From Scilla litardierei (taxonomy: Eukaryota > Streptophyta > Magnoliopsida > Asparagales > Asparagaceae), in contig CM061141.1 in the NCBI GenBank assembly GCA_030789695.1, positions 197,233,689-197,297,688 of the forward strand: DNA of 64,000 nt, read 5' to 3'. Numbering within the stretch: position 1 is the stretch's first letter; each line of letters starts with the position of its first letter. The notes below the pieces were generated by a model. The model was not told where the DNA came from, did no database searches, and saw only the letters and a list, made by a program, of their open reading frames with translations. Positions 29,301-40,200 of the stretch are shown in pieces. The position numbers and the translations under genes are program-made.

Positions 29301-30368
29301 ACGCACGATCCCATCGTGCATGCGGATCCGAACAGTTCCAATACCCGCGGTCTTACACGCCGCATTGTTTCCCATGAGAATAGAACCTCCGTCTTCTTGG
29401 GAACGGTAAGTGGAAAACCAACTCCGATGTGGAGTCATATGGAAAGAACACCCACTGTCCATCAACCATGCAACTTGTGCCTCACCAGACACCCCCGCTG
29501 CAAACATCTCTGGATCTCTACCCCTTTCACTGTGGCCTCTGTCATCACTGATATGCATGTCCTCCAAACCCAAGGAAGCTGAACCAGAAGCATCATTGCC
29601 TTTCTTCCCAAATCTGTTGGGACATTGGTTCCTCCAATGGCCTCTCTGCTTGCATATGAAACATGAGGTGTCCTTCCTATCACGGGAATGTCGGGACTTA
29701 GAGCGGTCCTTTTTCTTGAAATGGCCTTGACCTCCTCGCCTGTCCTGCCTGCCTCTCACATGCAAAACTTCATCACGGTTTCCTCCAAAGTCTCTACCTT
29801 GGACCTTCTCACATAGCATCTCGGTATGGAGCGCCGCCTTCACCTCTTCCACGGTAAGCGTTGTTCGTCCATAGATCATGGACCGAACAAATTGGGAGAA
29901 CTCCTCAGTCAATGAACATAACAAAATCACTGCTTGTTGCTCATCTTCGATCTTGACATCCATTCCCCGCAACTCCATCACAATCCGATTCAACTCATCT
30001 ATGTGATCTTTTACCGCTGATCCGGGCTTCATTTTCAGAGTGTACAGCTGCTGTAATAAGTAGAGGCGGCTTGTAAAGGATTTCTTCATATACAACCCCT
30101 CTAGCTTATTCCACATATCCTTGGCCGTAGCCTCGTCCAACACCTCTCTCAAGACGGTGTCGACTAACGATAGCTGGATGGCGCTATACGCCATTCTCTC
30201 CATCTCAGCCTTCTGTGCTGCCGTCACATCCTTCTCAATGTTTTCCTCATCAAACACAATCTGAAAACATTTCGTCTGCCTCAAATAATTTTTCACCCTC
30301 GACTGCCATAACCTAAAGTCATTACGGCCGGTGAACCTCTCAATATTGAGTGTCGCCAAACTAACCAT
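26340..30368 (-). CDS. Copia gag-pol polyprotein, 1342 residues
   Basis: This single frame makes the capsid and all enzymes. Gag (UBN2-type) starts MVSLATLNIERF, with a CCHC knuckle at about 236-249 (CFICKQRGHWRNQC). The aspartic protease has DSGCS at about 303. The integrase has the HHCC region from about 435 (LWHYRLGH, CESC) and a DDE core with HSDVWGP, LRSDNGGEY and NGVVERMNR (about 490-600). The copia RT has LDVKTAFLHGDLDEEIYM at about 937 and catalytic YVDD at about 1025. RNase H has CDSDYAGD and STTEAEL (about 1198-1240) and ends near ADMFTKPV. The PR-INT-RT-RH order defines Ty1/copia, and the wording is of the Tork/Tnt1 kind. No stop or frameshift is seen. Translation starts 34 bases after the primer site. 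Confidence 0.96.
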   Translation of the reverse strand: MVSLATLNIERFTGRNDFRLWQSRVKNYLRQTKCFQIVFDEENIEKDVTAAQKAEMERMAYSAIQLSLVDTVLREVLDEATAKDMWNKLEGLYMKKSFTSRLYLLQQLYTLKMKPGSAVKDHIDELNRIVMELRGMDVKIEDEQQAVILLCSLTEEFSQFVRSMIYGRTTLTVEEVKAALHTEMLCEKVQGRDFGGNRDEVLHVRGRQDRRGGQGHFKKKDRSKSRHSRDRKDTSCFICKQRGHWRNQCPNRFGKKGNDASGSASLGLEDMHISDDRGHSERGRDPEMFAAGVSGEAQVAWLMDSGCSFHMTPHRSWFSTYRSQEDGGSILMGNNAACKTAGIGTVRIRMHDGIVRTLADVRHVPDLRKSLISIGVLDNVGCKSVVENGQLRVSKGAMVVMKGRKVGNLYALQGATVEGEADATSSSSSDGDSAKLWHYRLGHPCDKTLDVLRRRKLIGASDESVEFCESCVYGKKTKVQFSTGKHTSRGPLDYIHSDVWGPCPVASGGGARYFVLFIDDYSRKVWMYLMKTKDQTFGMFKQWLAMVEKQTGKAVKVLRSDNGGEYTSREFTGFCRSHGIRRHFTTPGDPQSNGVVERMNRTLLERVRCLRHSAGLEKEFWGEILTTAVHIVNRVPSAAIDYQIPEEKWSGKIGDYSYLRIVGCPAYAHERGDKLDPRAKKYIFLGYGDGVKGYRLWDPVGRKAILSRHVTFDESVMLRAKHTHWKGDESPEETAPETIDLPIPFQRRPGKEPMVEIPGAGHDEVHVEDHMQTPVPAQIRDEFVADEVRRSKRTKKALEKFGDWDYTAFSFDDMASYALNIEHEEPMTYSGAISSSDAANWQGAMEEEMESLHHNDTWQLVPLPHEKRDIGCRWIYKVKESSTEDGGDVRYKARLVAKGFAQRKGEDYNEIFSPVVRHTSIRILLALVASMDMELEQLDVKTAFLHGDLDEEIYMHQPEGFMVEGKERMVCRLRKSLYGLKQSPRQWYKRFDSFMMGVDFERSVKDQCVYVRTLDDGSRIYLLLYVDDMLIASSNMSEVKKLKVKLGKEFDMKDLGPAKKILGMEISRDRRKGELRLSQKGYIEKVLVRYGMESAKPVGTPLGAHFQLSALQSPSTEDEREAMSQVPYASAVGSLMYAMVCTRPDIAQAMGVVSRYMANPGKEHWQAVKWILRYLRGTVGVGLHFGRGDGVVLIGYCDSDYAGDRDRRRSTTGYVFTLGTAAVSWRSVLQSVVALSTTEAELIAAVEAVKEAKYLRCLLEDLGLPQSLSLVFSDSQSAIHLAKHQAYSSRTKHIEVRDCFLEEESKQIELQKVPTERNPADMFTKPVPPIKLKTCLSLICLA

Positions 30369-30401
30369 CTCCGCTACTCAAATTCTCCACAAACAACCGA
30401 A

Positions 30402-30414
30402 GGCTCTGATACCA
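30402..30414 (-). other. Copia primer binding site (initiator tRNA-Met)
   Basis: On the minus strand TGGTATCAGAGCC lies two bases inside the 5' LTR. It is the standard initiator tRNA-Met complement. Confidence 0.93.
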
Positions 30415-30416
30415 CT

Positions 30417-31097
30417 TGTTGATAAAAAACCGTTGTCGCCCTGCGGAACAACAAGCCCTAACAACTAGCTAGGGAGCTAAAGCTTGAAAAATAGGGGCAC
30501 ACAACAAACCAAACAACCAATCCCTCTTCGGATCTTGCGTAAGCAAATTAGTAAGCGAAATGCGACAATCTCAAATTGCAGAAAATAAATGAGGCGGAGG
30601 ATTTTACCCTGGTTCGGTTGCGAACAACCTACTCCAGCATTCCGAGACGATCCACTACTAATCAAGGCGAGCACACGAGCTTACACCAACACCTTCTCCT
30701 TCACACTCTTGTGAGTAACAACTTGGCAATTCCAAGCCCCCACAAATCTCACAAAGGAAGAAGAAGAGGAAGAGAAACACTTGAAGAACAACTCTCTTCT
30801 AAACTCTCCGAAGCTCACACTTTCCTCTCCAAAGCTATGAAGATCGCAGCTCTACAAAGCCAAGGGCAGCACTATCATTTGCTCTCTATCTTTCCTTCGG
30901 CAGCAACTCACTGAAAGGCAAAAAACCTCTCTGTTTTTTTTTTCTTCGGCAACTCTAAAAAACCAAGGCCAGCTACCCTTTCTCTCAGGAGCAATCAGAC
31001 AAAGAGAGGGGACAAAACAATTAAGCCCCCAACTGCAACACATTAAGACATGGGCCCATCTCCACTGTGAAGGGAGACTTTGAAGCATTCAAAAACA
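30417..31097 (-). repeat. Tork copia 5' LTR (right copy)
   Basis: 681 bp, nearly identical to 25540-26220. It is followed directly by the C-terminal pol codons of element A. Confidence 0.95.
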
Positions 31098-31216
31098 AAG
31101 GCAGTAGAAGCCGAGGCAGAAGGCTAAGGTTCATGTGGCACCGAGAGTCTCCAGGAGAGTCTACCTGGGAACTCGAGGATGAGATGCGAAAGAGATACCC
31201 TCATCTGTTTATATAG
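31098..31216 (+). pseudogene. Element A pol, last codons (end of chromodomain region)
   Basis: One frame reads [20 protein letters not shown] and ends in TAG at 31214-31216. It corresponds to [19 protein letters not shown] at the end of the Tekay-type pol (about 63780-63830). Everything between gag (to about 25490) and this point (protease, RT, RNase H, most of integrase) is absent from element A. Confidence 0.85.
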
Positions 31217-31308
31217 TGGGTATTGTCGCTTGTACATATATTTTTGTTGATGCATAGAGACATTGTTCCTCCTAGTTTCTTTTGAAATTCTGAGGACATA
31301 ATTTGTTT

Positions 31309-31322
31309 TAAGGTGGGTAGGA
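31309..31322 (+). other. Element A polypurine tract
   Basis: AAGGTGGGTAGGA abuts TGTAATACAC, the first bases of the 3' LTR. The Tekay-type element has AAGTTGGGGAGGA in the same place. Confidence 0.75.
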
Positions 31323-33930
31323 TGTAATACACTGTTTCCATATTTACGGGTATTGTATTACGTATTTTTGATTGTATTTTGTCCGCGTATAATTTTTTCA
31401 TGTATTTTGGTGATTTTTCCCTAATTTTAATAATATGAAAATCTATTTTAAATATTTTAAATTATATTAGATGGAATAATATGTTGTATTTAATAGACTA
31501 TATAGTATGTTAGTTTAGCTACTAGTATTACTAAGTGTATTTCCTTTTTCTAAAAATTAGAAAACCTTAATTTTATGGACTTGCCACCCAATCCTCTTAG
31601 GTGTCATTATATTAGCCTAGTTTTTCCTAAGCTTGCCACATAAGTACACACATGTCACTTGCATGATAAGATGCACGGGGATTTGACGGATGAAGGATTA
31701 AAGAAGAAAAAGAAAAAGGAAAAGAAAGAGGAAAACATGGGTGTTTTCATCTCCCTCGTCCTCCCCCCCAAGGCCGAATGCATCACCTCCCCTTGCTCCT
31801 CCTTTGGTCCGACCACAAATACACCCCCCCTCTCCCGCGCACTAGGCCAAAAACACCACCATAATCTTCCTTTGGTTTGAAGAAGGATGAGGAAGAAGAA
31901 GGCTGGAAGAAGAAGGAGCACAAAGAGGAGGATGCAATAATAAGATAAGAAGTTTCTTAAGGTAAGGAATCACATCTTAAGTAGATTACTATCATTAAGA
32001 TTGGGTTAATCAATATGTTAATATGTAACATGTTGTCACTATGTACATATTTGTAGGATAGTGTTAATAAGTAGCATGTTGATATTATGAATCTATTGTA
32101 GGATGTAGCATAACTAGCATATTGCTAATAACTAACATGTTACCAGTATGAGTATATTTGGAAAATGTGGCATGTTGCACTTATAAAAATATTAGAAGAT
32201 GTTGCCAACTTATAGTATGTAGCCATGTTAATGTTATATTTATAACAAATTACTCATATAATTTTGTAGCTAAGTATTGTATACCATTGTAGTAGTAGAT
32301 TGCTAGTTATCATAGCTTGGTCCATGCACACGAAATTTTGTAGCTAAATATTCATGCCATTACATCAAATGTTATAGCTTAAGTTTGTTGTTATTGGCCA
32401 TGGTATGGGTTCATACAAATTTGAAATGTTAATGCTTATTTGGGTAAGCTAATGTTCATGTCAATATGCTAACATTAATATGTCTATTCACATATATTAA
32501 TATGTTCACATGTACATTGCTCCATACACTAATGTGTTCATGTGCAAAAATAACCCTTGTGCTATATGTTGCATATGGTACTAAGAAGATGTTCGTAGGG
32601 CATAATATTTTATATGCTAATGTTGACACATCCTTATGCTAATGGTAGTATATCATTGTAGTTCGCCAAGTGTAAGTTAAAAACTATGCATGTTGCTAGT
32701 GTCCATGCCAAATATGTCATGCCATATGCTAATTTGCCATGACTATGCTCATATGTTCCAAATGTTAGTGTTAACATACCATATGCTTATGCTAATTTGC
32801 AATGCTTATACTAATATGACATGACATATGCTAATTTGCCATGACTATGCTCATATGTTCCAAATGTTAGTGTTAACATGCCATATGCTTATGCTTATAC
32901 TAATATGCTAACATGCCATGATTATGTTAATATGCCATGGCATATGCTAATTTGTCATGCTTATGCTAATATGCTAAAATGCCATTCTTATGCTCATATG
33001 TTCTAAATATTAGTGTTTACATATCCATATGAAGAATTAATCCATTATGCAAGATATGGTTATGTGACTGTTATGTGCAATTATGCCCTAATGTTCATAC
33101 TAAGCTATAATGTCAAGCTAATGTTCATGCTAATCTAGACATGCCATGTTCATGTAGAAATGCAAATATTCATGACATGCCAACATGCTAATGTGTTAAT
33201 GCACATGCTAATGTAAACATGTTCTAATGTCTATGTTGACACGCTAAGCTATGTCCAAACTTCATATTAGTTGCCATGCTAGTGTCATTGATATGGCATG
33301 ACTATGGTTATTTCATGTTAGTCCCCATGTAAATAGCCATGCTCTATGTTCCTGATCATGTTAAGTTCAGTGTGTTATATTTCTAGTGTCCATGTTATTA
33401 ACCTTGTTTGCTTCATGTTAACATATATGTTCTATTTCCATGTGAATGGAAAAGTTCTAGGTCTCATATTATGTTAATCCATGTTGTATATTTGGATGTG
33501 ATAATGTCACACGATGTAGTGTGATGGAATGTGCAATTTTTCCCTTTAGGCATAGAGTCAAGGTAATGGGGTAAACTCAAGGTTAGGGAGTGTATTAGCG
33601 ACGAGGCCATCCTATTGTATATACCTCTCCAAGAGTTGAGACTTGGAGTAGGCATTCTCCTCCCGTGAGAGGGAGGGTGTTCTGAATTACATACCAATTC
33701 GGTTGGGTTCTCCTCCCGTTAGAGGGAGGGTGTTCTGGATGACATACCACTTCTGTAGCGTTCTCCTCCCGTGAGAGGGATGGTGTTCTGGATTACATAC
33801 CACTTCGGTAGTGTTCTCCTCCCGTGAAAGGGAGGGTGTTGAATTATCAGGATGGATATTTCTCGTTGCGCATTGCATTATCTAACTCAGAGTTTGTACG
33901 ATCAACTAGGGTGTACTTCTTTTTACTAGA
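31323..33930 (+). repeat. Element A 3' LTR, first segment
   Basis: The LTR starts TGTAATACAC after the polypurine tract and is interrupted at 33930 by a solo LTR. It contains an A/G-rich block near 31690-31740, a long AT-rich stretch built of ATGCTAATATGCCATG-like phrases (32000-33300, including a 102 bp duplication at about 32723/32825) and the 53 bp repeat. It holds no coding sequence that I would trust. It continues at 43591 and again at 52398. Confidence 0.8.
33655..33850 (+). repeat. 53 bp tandem repeat with a CCTCCC...GGGAGG hairpin
   Basis: Units start TTCTCCTCCCGT at 33655, 33708, 33761 and (partial) 33814. Each holds CCTCCC-GTGAGA-GGGAGG, a small stem-loop. The same array is at about 55205-55395 and, reduced to about two units, at 23385-23465. 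Confidence 0.9.
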
Positions 33931-34741
33931 TGTCACGCCCCGCTTCCCAAAACGACGGAGGCGAAGCGTGACTAAGGCCCGCTTAGGCCGGAGCTGTGAA
34001 GCTCAGACCCAATAACCGTCTGTAGGAGAGGTACCATTTAAAAATTTCAGGTTCTTGCATTTATAAAGTTCGAAACAACAGAAAGTATAGAAAGGAAGTT
34101 GCATTCATTAAATTAGAGATATAATATCTAACGAGTATAAGTCTAAAAAGAAGCCTAAGCATGGCAGCGAAATATCTAAAAGCAAACTAAAAGCAGTAAC
34201 CTCTGAAAGTGATGACTAAAAAGACCTCAAGCCCTGGTCCTCATCAGGCACGTACTCTGGGTCGACGTCCTCGGCTCCACGTACTCCAGTAAGTCTGCTT
34301 CGTCCACGAACTCTGGATGAACACCTGACGTGCAGCACCAAAGAAGGAAACTGTACGTCAGGTAAGGTCTACAAGAAGGGTTAGACTTACCGCAAGTGCA
34401 CCGAACTTTAAACAACGGTTTACTGGTTGATTAGCATGTTGTGGTTCTATTACACAACAGTTTACTGGTTGATTAGCATGCTGTGGTTATAACCGAGTAA
34501 CACCAAAGGAAGTAACGCAGCAGGAAAGTAAACGGGACAGGTAGTAGTCGTAGCGTGTGCTACCAACTACGGGACTAACCTACATGTGTCAAGATAAGTC
34601 AGGACGTGACGGGACAAGACGAGACAAGACAAGTGAGACACGAAAGGGTTCACGCCTTACGGTTCGAGGGGGATCAGACCCTCTTGCCGTGCGCACGCTC
34701 AACCCAACCCCAAACCCCAAGGAAGACAAGAAAAGATAAAC

Positions 34742-34972
34742 AGTACAAGGGATCACTCGCTCTAGCTTGGCGAGTGCCCTATTGCACGCAGGCTGTGTAT
34801 CCATACAAGGGATCACTCTCTCTAGCTTAGAGAGTGCCCTATTGCCCGTATGCTGTGAATCTATACAAGGGATCACTCGAAGAGTGCCCTATTACCTGCA
34901 GGCTGTGAAACAGTACAAGGGATCACTCTCTCTAGCTTGGAGAGTGCCCTATTGCCCAGCGGGCTGTGCAAG
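34742..34972. repeat. About 60 bp tandem repeat, four copies, with internal hairpins
   Basis: Each unit reads TACAAGGGATCACTC, a short spacer CTCTAGCTT(G/A)G, GAGTGCCCTATTGC and a GGCTGTG tail. ATCACTCTCTCTAG / AGAGAGTGCC can fold on itself. The third copy has lost the spacer. The repeats lie inside the solo LTR. Confidence 0.88.
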
Positions 34973-35894
34973 ACGGGACGGGACGTGACAAGACGGGAAG
35001 GGTTATTCTAGGGTGTCCACACACACGCACACACATGATAGCCCTACGATAACAAAAGTTGTTGTTTTCAGGCTCAGACTTCGTCGTCAAGTCTGAGCCG
35101 TCAGGAGTCGTCTCTGACGCTATCATTTCACGTCCGGTTCTATTTGTTCACAGTTATCAGTTCTAACCAACTAAGGCCTAAGCACGGCCAAAAGTGCAAG
35201 TGGGATACACTTGCCTACGGTGGCGAGTGTGTCGTACGTCCGGGTGTCTCGTCCAATAGTCGTGTCCGCGGTAGTCCGTCTTAAACAGTGTCACGTCGAC
35301 GGTGTCAGGCCTCGTTTTCAGAAATTCCTATTAGGGTTCATGTCTAGGTTGTTGGGACTACCCTAATCGTCAGAAGACACAATTTTGGTTCTTAATCAGC
35401 CTAGATCGACCACTACCCTATATGCATAGAAAATTTGTCCGATGGTCGATTTCTACAGTGAGCAGCGTTTTACTGGTGCGAAAAAGTAAATTTAATTATT
35501 GTTGCCCGGTTTTAGTTAGGTTTTTGGTTTTGCTCTGGTGTGGGTTGTGCTACGAGTTAGGGGGACCAACCTGGTGTAAGGATCATGCATTTAAACTGGC
35601 GTCGGGTCTGAAAAAAACGGTGGCGGTTCGTGTCACGATTCCAATTTCCGGAACGTCTCGTCACTGGTCTTTAGTGTTCACGGGGTTGAACGGAAGTGCG
35701 ACTGTCTCTGCATCATGAGGCGATTTAACAAATTGATTAACGTTAATAATACTAATCACTAACTTATATCATACAGATTAGGTAAGAAATCATGTTCATA
35801 TATTGTCCACCATTTGTTGCCTACTGTTATAACATTTATATGTATACAAATATTATCTTAATGTAAGTGAATAGAGTAACACTACAACAAAAAT

Positions 35895-36365
35895 GATCAT
35901 TTACAACTTCTAAAAAAGGTTGTAATAGGGGTCAGACAACTTTTTAACAAACGTTGTAATATGCGAAGTTGTAATAGGGTCGGCTCCTTCGACCACTTTT
36001 TCTGTATGTTGTAAGCAAAAGTTGTAATAGATAAATATTACAACTTTTTTGAAACGTTGTGAAACTTCTATTACAACTTTTAGAAAAGGTTGTGTATAAA
36101 GATATTACAACTTTTAATAAACGTTGTGTAAACTTCTATTACAACTTTTAATAAAAGTTATGTAAACTTTTATTACAACGTTTATAAAAGGTTGTGTAAA
36201 GCAATGTTACAACTTTCTTTAAAAGTTGTGTAAACTTATATTACAACGTTTATAAAAGTTTGTATAAACTTCTATTACAACTGGTTTAAATAGTTGTTTA
36301 AAACTCTTTTACAACTTCTATAAAACGTTGTCTAACATCTATTACAACTTCCATAAAACGTTGCA
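35895..36365. repeat. CACTA left subterminal repeat array (TTACAAC / GTTGTAA)
   Basis: About a dozen copies of TTACAACTTT(T/C)...AAA(A/C)GTTGTRTA in both directions, each pair able to form a hairpin. In CACTA elements such subterminal repeats are the transposase (TNPA-type) binding sites. Confidence 0.88.
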
Positions 36366-37140
36366 GAAAATGTACAAAATTAAAAAAATATACACGGTTG
36401 CAGCTATTCCAAATCTCCGTGCAGTAGCTGTACACATCCTACATCCTGATGAACACACACATAGTATTATTCATCGAGATAACACAGTTTTATTTCCTCA
36501 TCTTTTTTCAAAAACAAAAGTGACATAATTTTTTTACAAAATTTGCATATCGTTGCGGATATCATACACAGTCAACTAACTACATATGACAAACAAGTAT
36601 TGACCTAGAGTTACAACAACACACATGGATGTGGTGGACACAACACTGTTCCTCTCAGTCATGCCCCTTCGTCGTCGACTGGCAGTGGTGGACGGCGCAC
36701 AAGCTTCCTCTCCCTATCAATCATCCCCTTCGTCATCGACCTCCAAAACCGAGACGCAATCGTCCCCCTTGGTAGTGGATGTTTCTGGTCTCATATATAA
36801 TTACTGTAAATGAGAGGAGAAATTCTTTAATAAATGCTCAAGAATGATGTACATTCGTATCCATTGATGCTTTATTTCATATCCACAATAATTTGTACTT
36901 ATCAGATTCACATATCAACAATAAAATAATGGAATTATTTATATAAGACCTTAACTTTCAGGCAATGACCTTACAGACAATGACCTTCACTTTCGGCAAT
37001 GACCTTCGCTTTCGGGCGAAGGGTTGGAAGCAGTGCAAGAAACTGCAGCTCAGCCTTCGACAGAACCTTGATTAAGATAAATGACACAATGTTACGATTG
37101 AGGCGGGTGATTTTGGAATGATTGGTGTGAAGAATTTAAC
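36366..37140. other. CACTA interior, no gene recognised
   Basis: A C-rich patch at 36625-36790 encodes a 62-residue frame without known motifs. The rest is AT-rich. It may be captured DNA, but I cannot name a source. Confidence 0.4.
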
Positions 37141-37246
37141 CTTTGCTTCGATTATCCATACGACAAGGCCTTTTGAATCTGGAGGCAGCAACGAGAGCCT
37201 GTAATCAACTTCAGCTGGGAAATACCATCTTGCGATTGGTTGTCTA
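37141..37246 (-). pseudogene. Candidate captured exon inside the CACTA element
   Basis: On the minus strand a CATCTTAG acceptor at 37247 opens 106 bases with no stop. They encode RQPIARWYFPAEVDYRLSLL then PPDSKGLVVWIIEAKV, ending at an AAG|GTTAAA donor. Composition and codon flow look like a real plant exon, unlike the surrounding AT-rich DNA. I do not recognise the family. The flanking splice signals and the absence of the rest of a gene suggest capture of a fragment. Confidence 0.45.
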
Positions 37247-40200
37247 CTAAGATGAGGCTGTTTTTTTGTCAGAAAGAAGAGTTAGTTAACATAGAATTTA
37301 AATTCTTCACCACTGAAACATTGAAAACAGAACACGCTAATAATCAGATGTCTATATTTTTCGTTGTCGTTGTCTATATCTAATATAGCGTTTTCGTTGT
37401 CTATATTTTTAGTGATTCAGGAAACTTGAATGGCCGATGAATTGATGTGGATGAGAATTAGTTTTGAGTTCAATTCAGTTTGAACTTCAGGTGACAGAGT
37501 TTTGTTGCATTAATTCTTCATACGTGAATCCTCCTTTGGGAAGCATTGAGAAGAAAAACCATGCACAATCAAAGCTACTCTATCCTATATGATGTCGATG
37601 TCAATGCCGTATCAAAAATATATCACAAAACACTACAGGTGAAGGGTCAAGCCCTTGTGATCGACGAAGAACAGAAAAAGCAATCATGTAGGTGAATGCA
37701 CTTGGGGATAGTTGAACCAGTCCTAAGATGGTTAAGTACTTCTACTACAAAGTCTGCGAGTGGAAAAATGTAACACATTGTCAAAAAACTATTGGCAAAC
37801 CATAAACTCATTATTATTGTAATCAAATTAAGATAGTTTAAACTTGTAGTGTCCAGCTGCCCTTAGCTCGCCTTATTGGGCCACTTGTTCTCCTAAAATT
37901 AAGATTGATCAAGAATGATTAGAAAGAATATAAACAAACTGCATACTTAGCAAAACGTATGTTCACTGCATTAGCAGAAATTAACTACTAACTTAACTGA
38001 GAAAAAAGCAACACCAAAATGGGGCACATCTGCTTCTTGAGCGGTTACATCATTACCATCAAGTTGACAGATTAGATAACAGTCACCATAAACCAATTCA
38101 CAAATTTAAAAAAAGGAACCCAGAATAGTGTGAGATTGTTATTTTGTCATGTAATCATATAAAGTAACAATTTACATAATTCCCATCAAGTAAGGAATAA
38201 ATGGCATTTAGCTTCATCAAAGATATAAGAAGAAATGAAGGGTTCAAAAGGGAGGCCAAAAAAACTAAGAGCAACAATATTCATTACCTAGTACCAGTCA
38301 TTCATCATAAAAAAGGATTAAGCAGGTTGTTGTTTACAGCCTGAAATTGGGATGACTGAGATCGAGTGTGATATTAGAATATGCATGAGCTTGAAGCAAA
38401 ATTTTGTAAAATAACTATGAAATAGTTATGCTTATGATTCAGAATGCTGACAATTAAGAAACATCATTTCCAAAAACGCGTATAGGTAAAACGTGAATAA
38501 GGTTGAGAAGCAACCTAAATGACAGGATATGAAATGATACATATGTGAGGAGTTAGAGGTAGTTTCAATTGAGGACAAAATGAGAGTGAATCCATTCACG
38601 TAGTTTGGACATATGCAACAGAGATCAACATCAGAGTGATGGGATGGCATTTGGAGAACATCAAAGGATAGGGATAGACCCAAATGACCAAGGATTGAAG
38701 CATGAGAAAGGATGTGCACTAGTTAATTTTAACAAAGGATATAAATCCTTTACAGAGCCGGATGCTGGTGGCTTTAATTTCATTCAAGCGTTCATGCTGC
38801 TGTAAAAATGTGATTGTAATACACTTATCAGTTACAAAATCTTAACATTTCAACTATATAAACTAAAAGAATCCATAAAATTCTACTGGCTCCAATATTG
38901 ATGAACATAGTTTGTCCAACCAAACTTGGACATTAACACAATCAGATTAAAGCATCAGTTATTTCACACTTAGTTGCAAGTTGCAACTCTTTTGATCATA
39001 TCAAACTCTAACCTAACAGTCAGATTTAACTTCCAAGTTATCCATGGCCATGCGAGAACCATGTTTCAGGAAGAGGTTGGGGAATGGGTTTCAACCTGGC
39101 GATGATTGCCCAATACTCATACTTTCCACCTTAATAGCTTGCTTCGAGATTCAAACTAAATTTCCGAATAAACATATTTCAGTCCTGCACAACGATAACA
39201 ATTGGCTTTTGTATATAAAGTTTATTAGAGAATTACTAGTAAGTATTCCAAGATACACTTTCAAACATCTTTTGGCAGTCTGCTATTTTTTGCACATAAA
39301 ACACACTGCAATGTTGAATAAGCAAACATCAAAGGCTAGTTTGTTCCAATAAGCAATGCAGACATCAACTATTGGTGCATGCATATTCTATTCTAATAAG
39401 CAAACATGCAGCAGTACAATTTCAGTGCTTATGCACTGGATAAACCACACTTACAGTCTATATACATAACAATCAAGCAATGCCAAGCACTATGAAAACC
39501 ACACATGCAGTCATTGTTACAGTATAAAGCATAATAAACAAAATAATTAAAATTAGATTTTTAAACATTATCACACAACTAAACAAGCTTAAAACATACT
39601 AATCATACTTACCCTCACAAATCATTAGTTAACACTAAACAATTCTTGCAATAAAAATAAAATAAGCTAGGGTCCTACTTTAGTACAAAAGATCAACTAG
39701 CATTATGTAGTAGAAAAATTTTTATCTTTACACATCATCACACATCTAACATGCTTGGATCACATACTAAATCAAAGCTATACTAACTACTAACAGCTAA
39801 TACTAAGCACGTCTAGGGAATAATGTTTTAAAACGGAAAGTGCTGAATCTAATCTTTAGATTAGTTAATAAAAAGGGAATAATGTTTTAAAACGGAAAGT
39901 GCAGAATTTGATCTTAAGATTAGTTAATAAAAAGAGCGCTTTTTTCTTCCTTACCGCAAAAACAACAGAATGTGAGAGTTCCATTCTCTAAACTTGTCGA
40001 ATGCCAAAATGCAAAAAATATGCATCTCCATCGCTTTGCACGATAGCCTAACCACCGATGAGCTCCATCACACACAGCAGAAAAGGATGTGGATCAAAAT
40101 TGGTTATTTCCCATTCTACTGCCAGGATGAGTTTGAGGTACAATAGGACCTAAATATGTTTAAAATAACCAACAATGCAAATCTGACACTATTGTTTTTC

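Larger units (their letters stand above)
25540..31097 (-). mobile_element. Ty1/copia retrotransposon, Tork-type, intact and young
   Basis: Two 681 bp LTRs (TGTTGATAAA...TTCAAAAAACA) enclose one open 1342-residue gag-pol on the minus strand. By eye the LTRs differ only by one base in a T run and one base in the terminal A run, so the insertion is very recent. The primer site and all catalytic motifs are present. However, the 5 bases before it (TGTGG) and after it (AAGGC) differ, so no target duplication is visible. The surrounding element A lacks nearly all of pol at this point. Confidence 0.95.

Noticed and set aside
31659..31921. Short frames near 31700-31900 as a gene
   Set aside because: The A/G-rich tract lies within the element A LTR, and the frames on opposite strands are mirror products of it.
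34742..34972. CRISPR-like array
   Set aside because: The spacing is too short and the spacers are themselves repeats. The context is a plant LTR with no cas genes, so it is an ordinary minisatellite.
36625..36813. 62-residue frame in the CACTA interior as captured gene
   Set aside because: No splice borders or recognisable motif. Kept only as unassigned interior.
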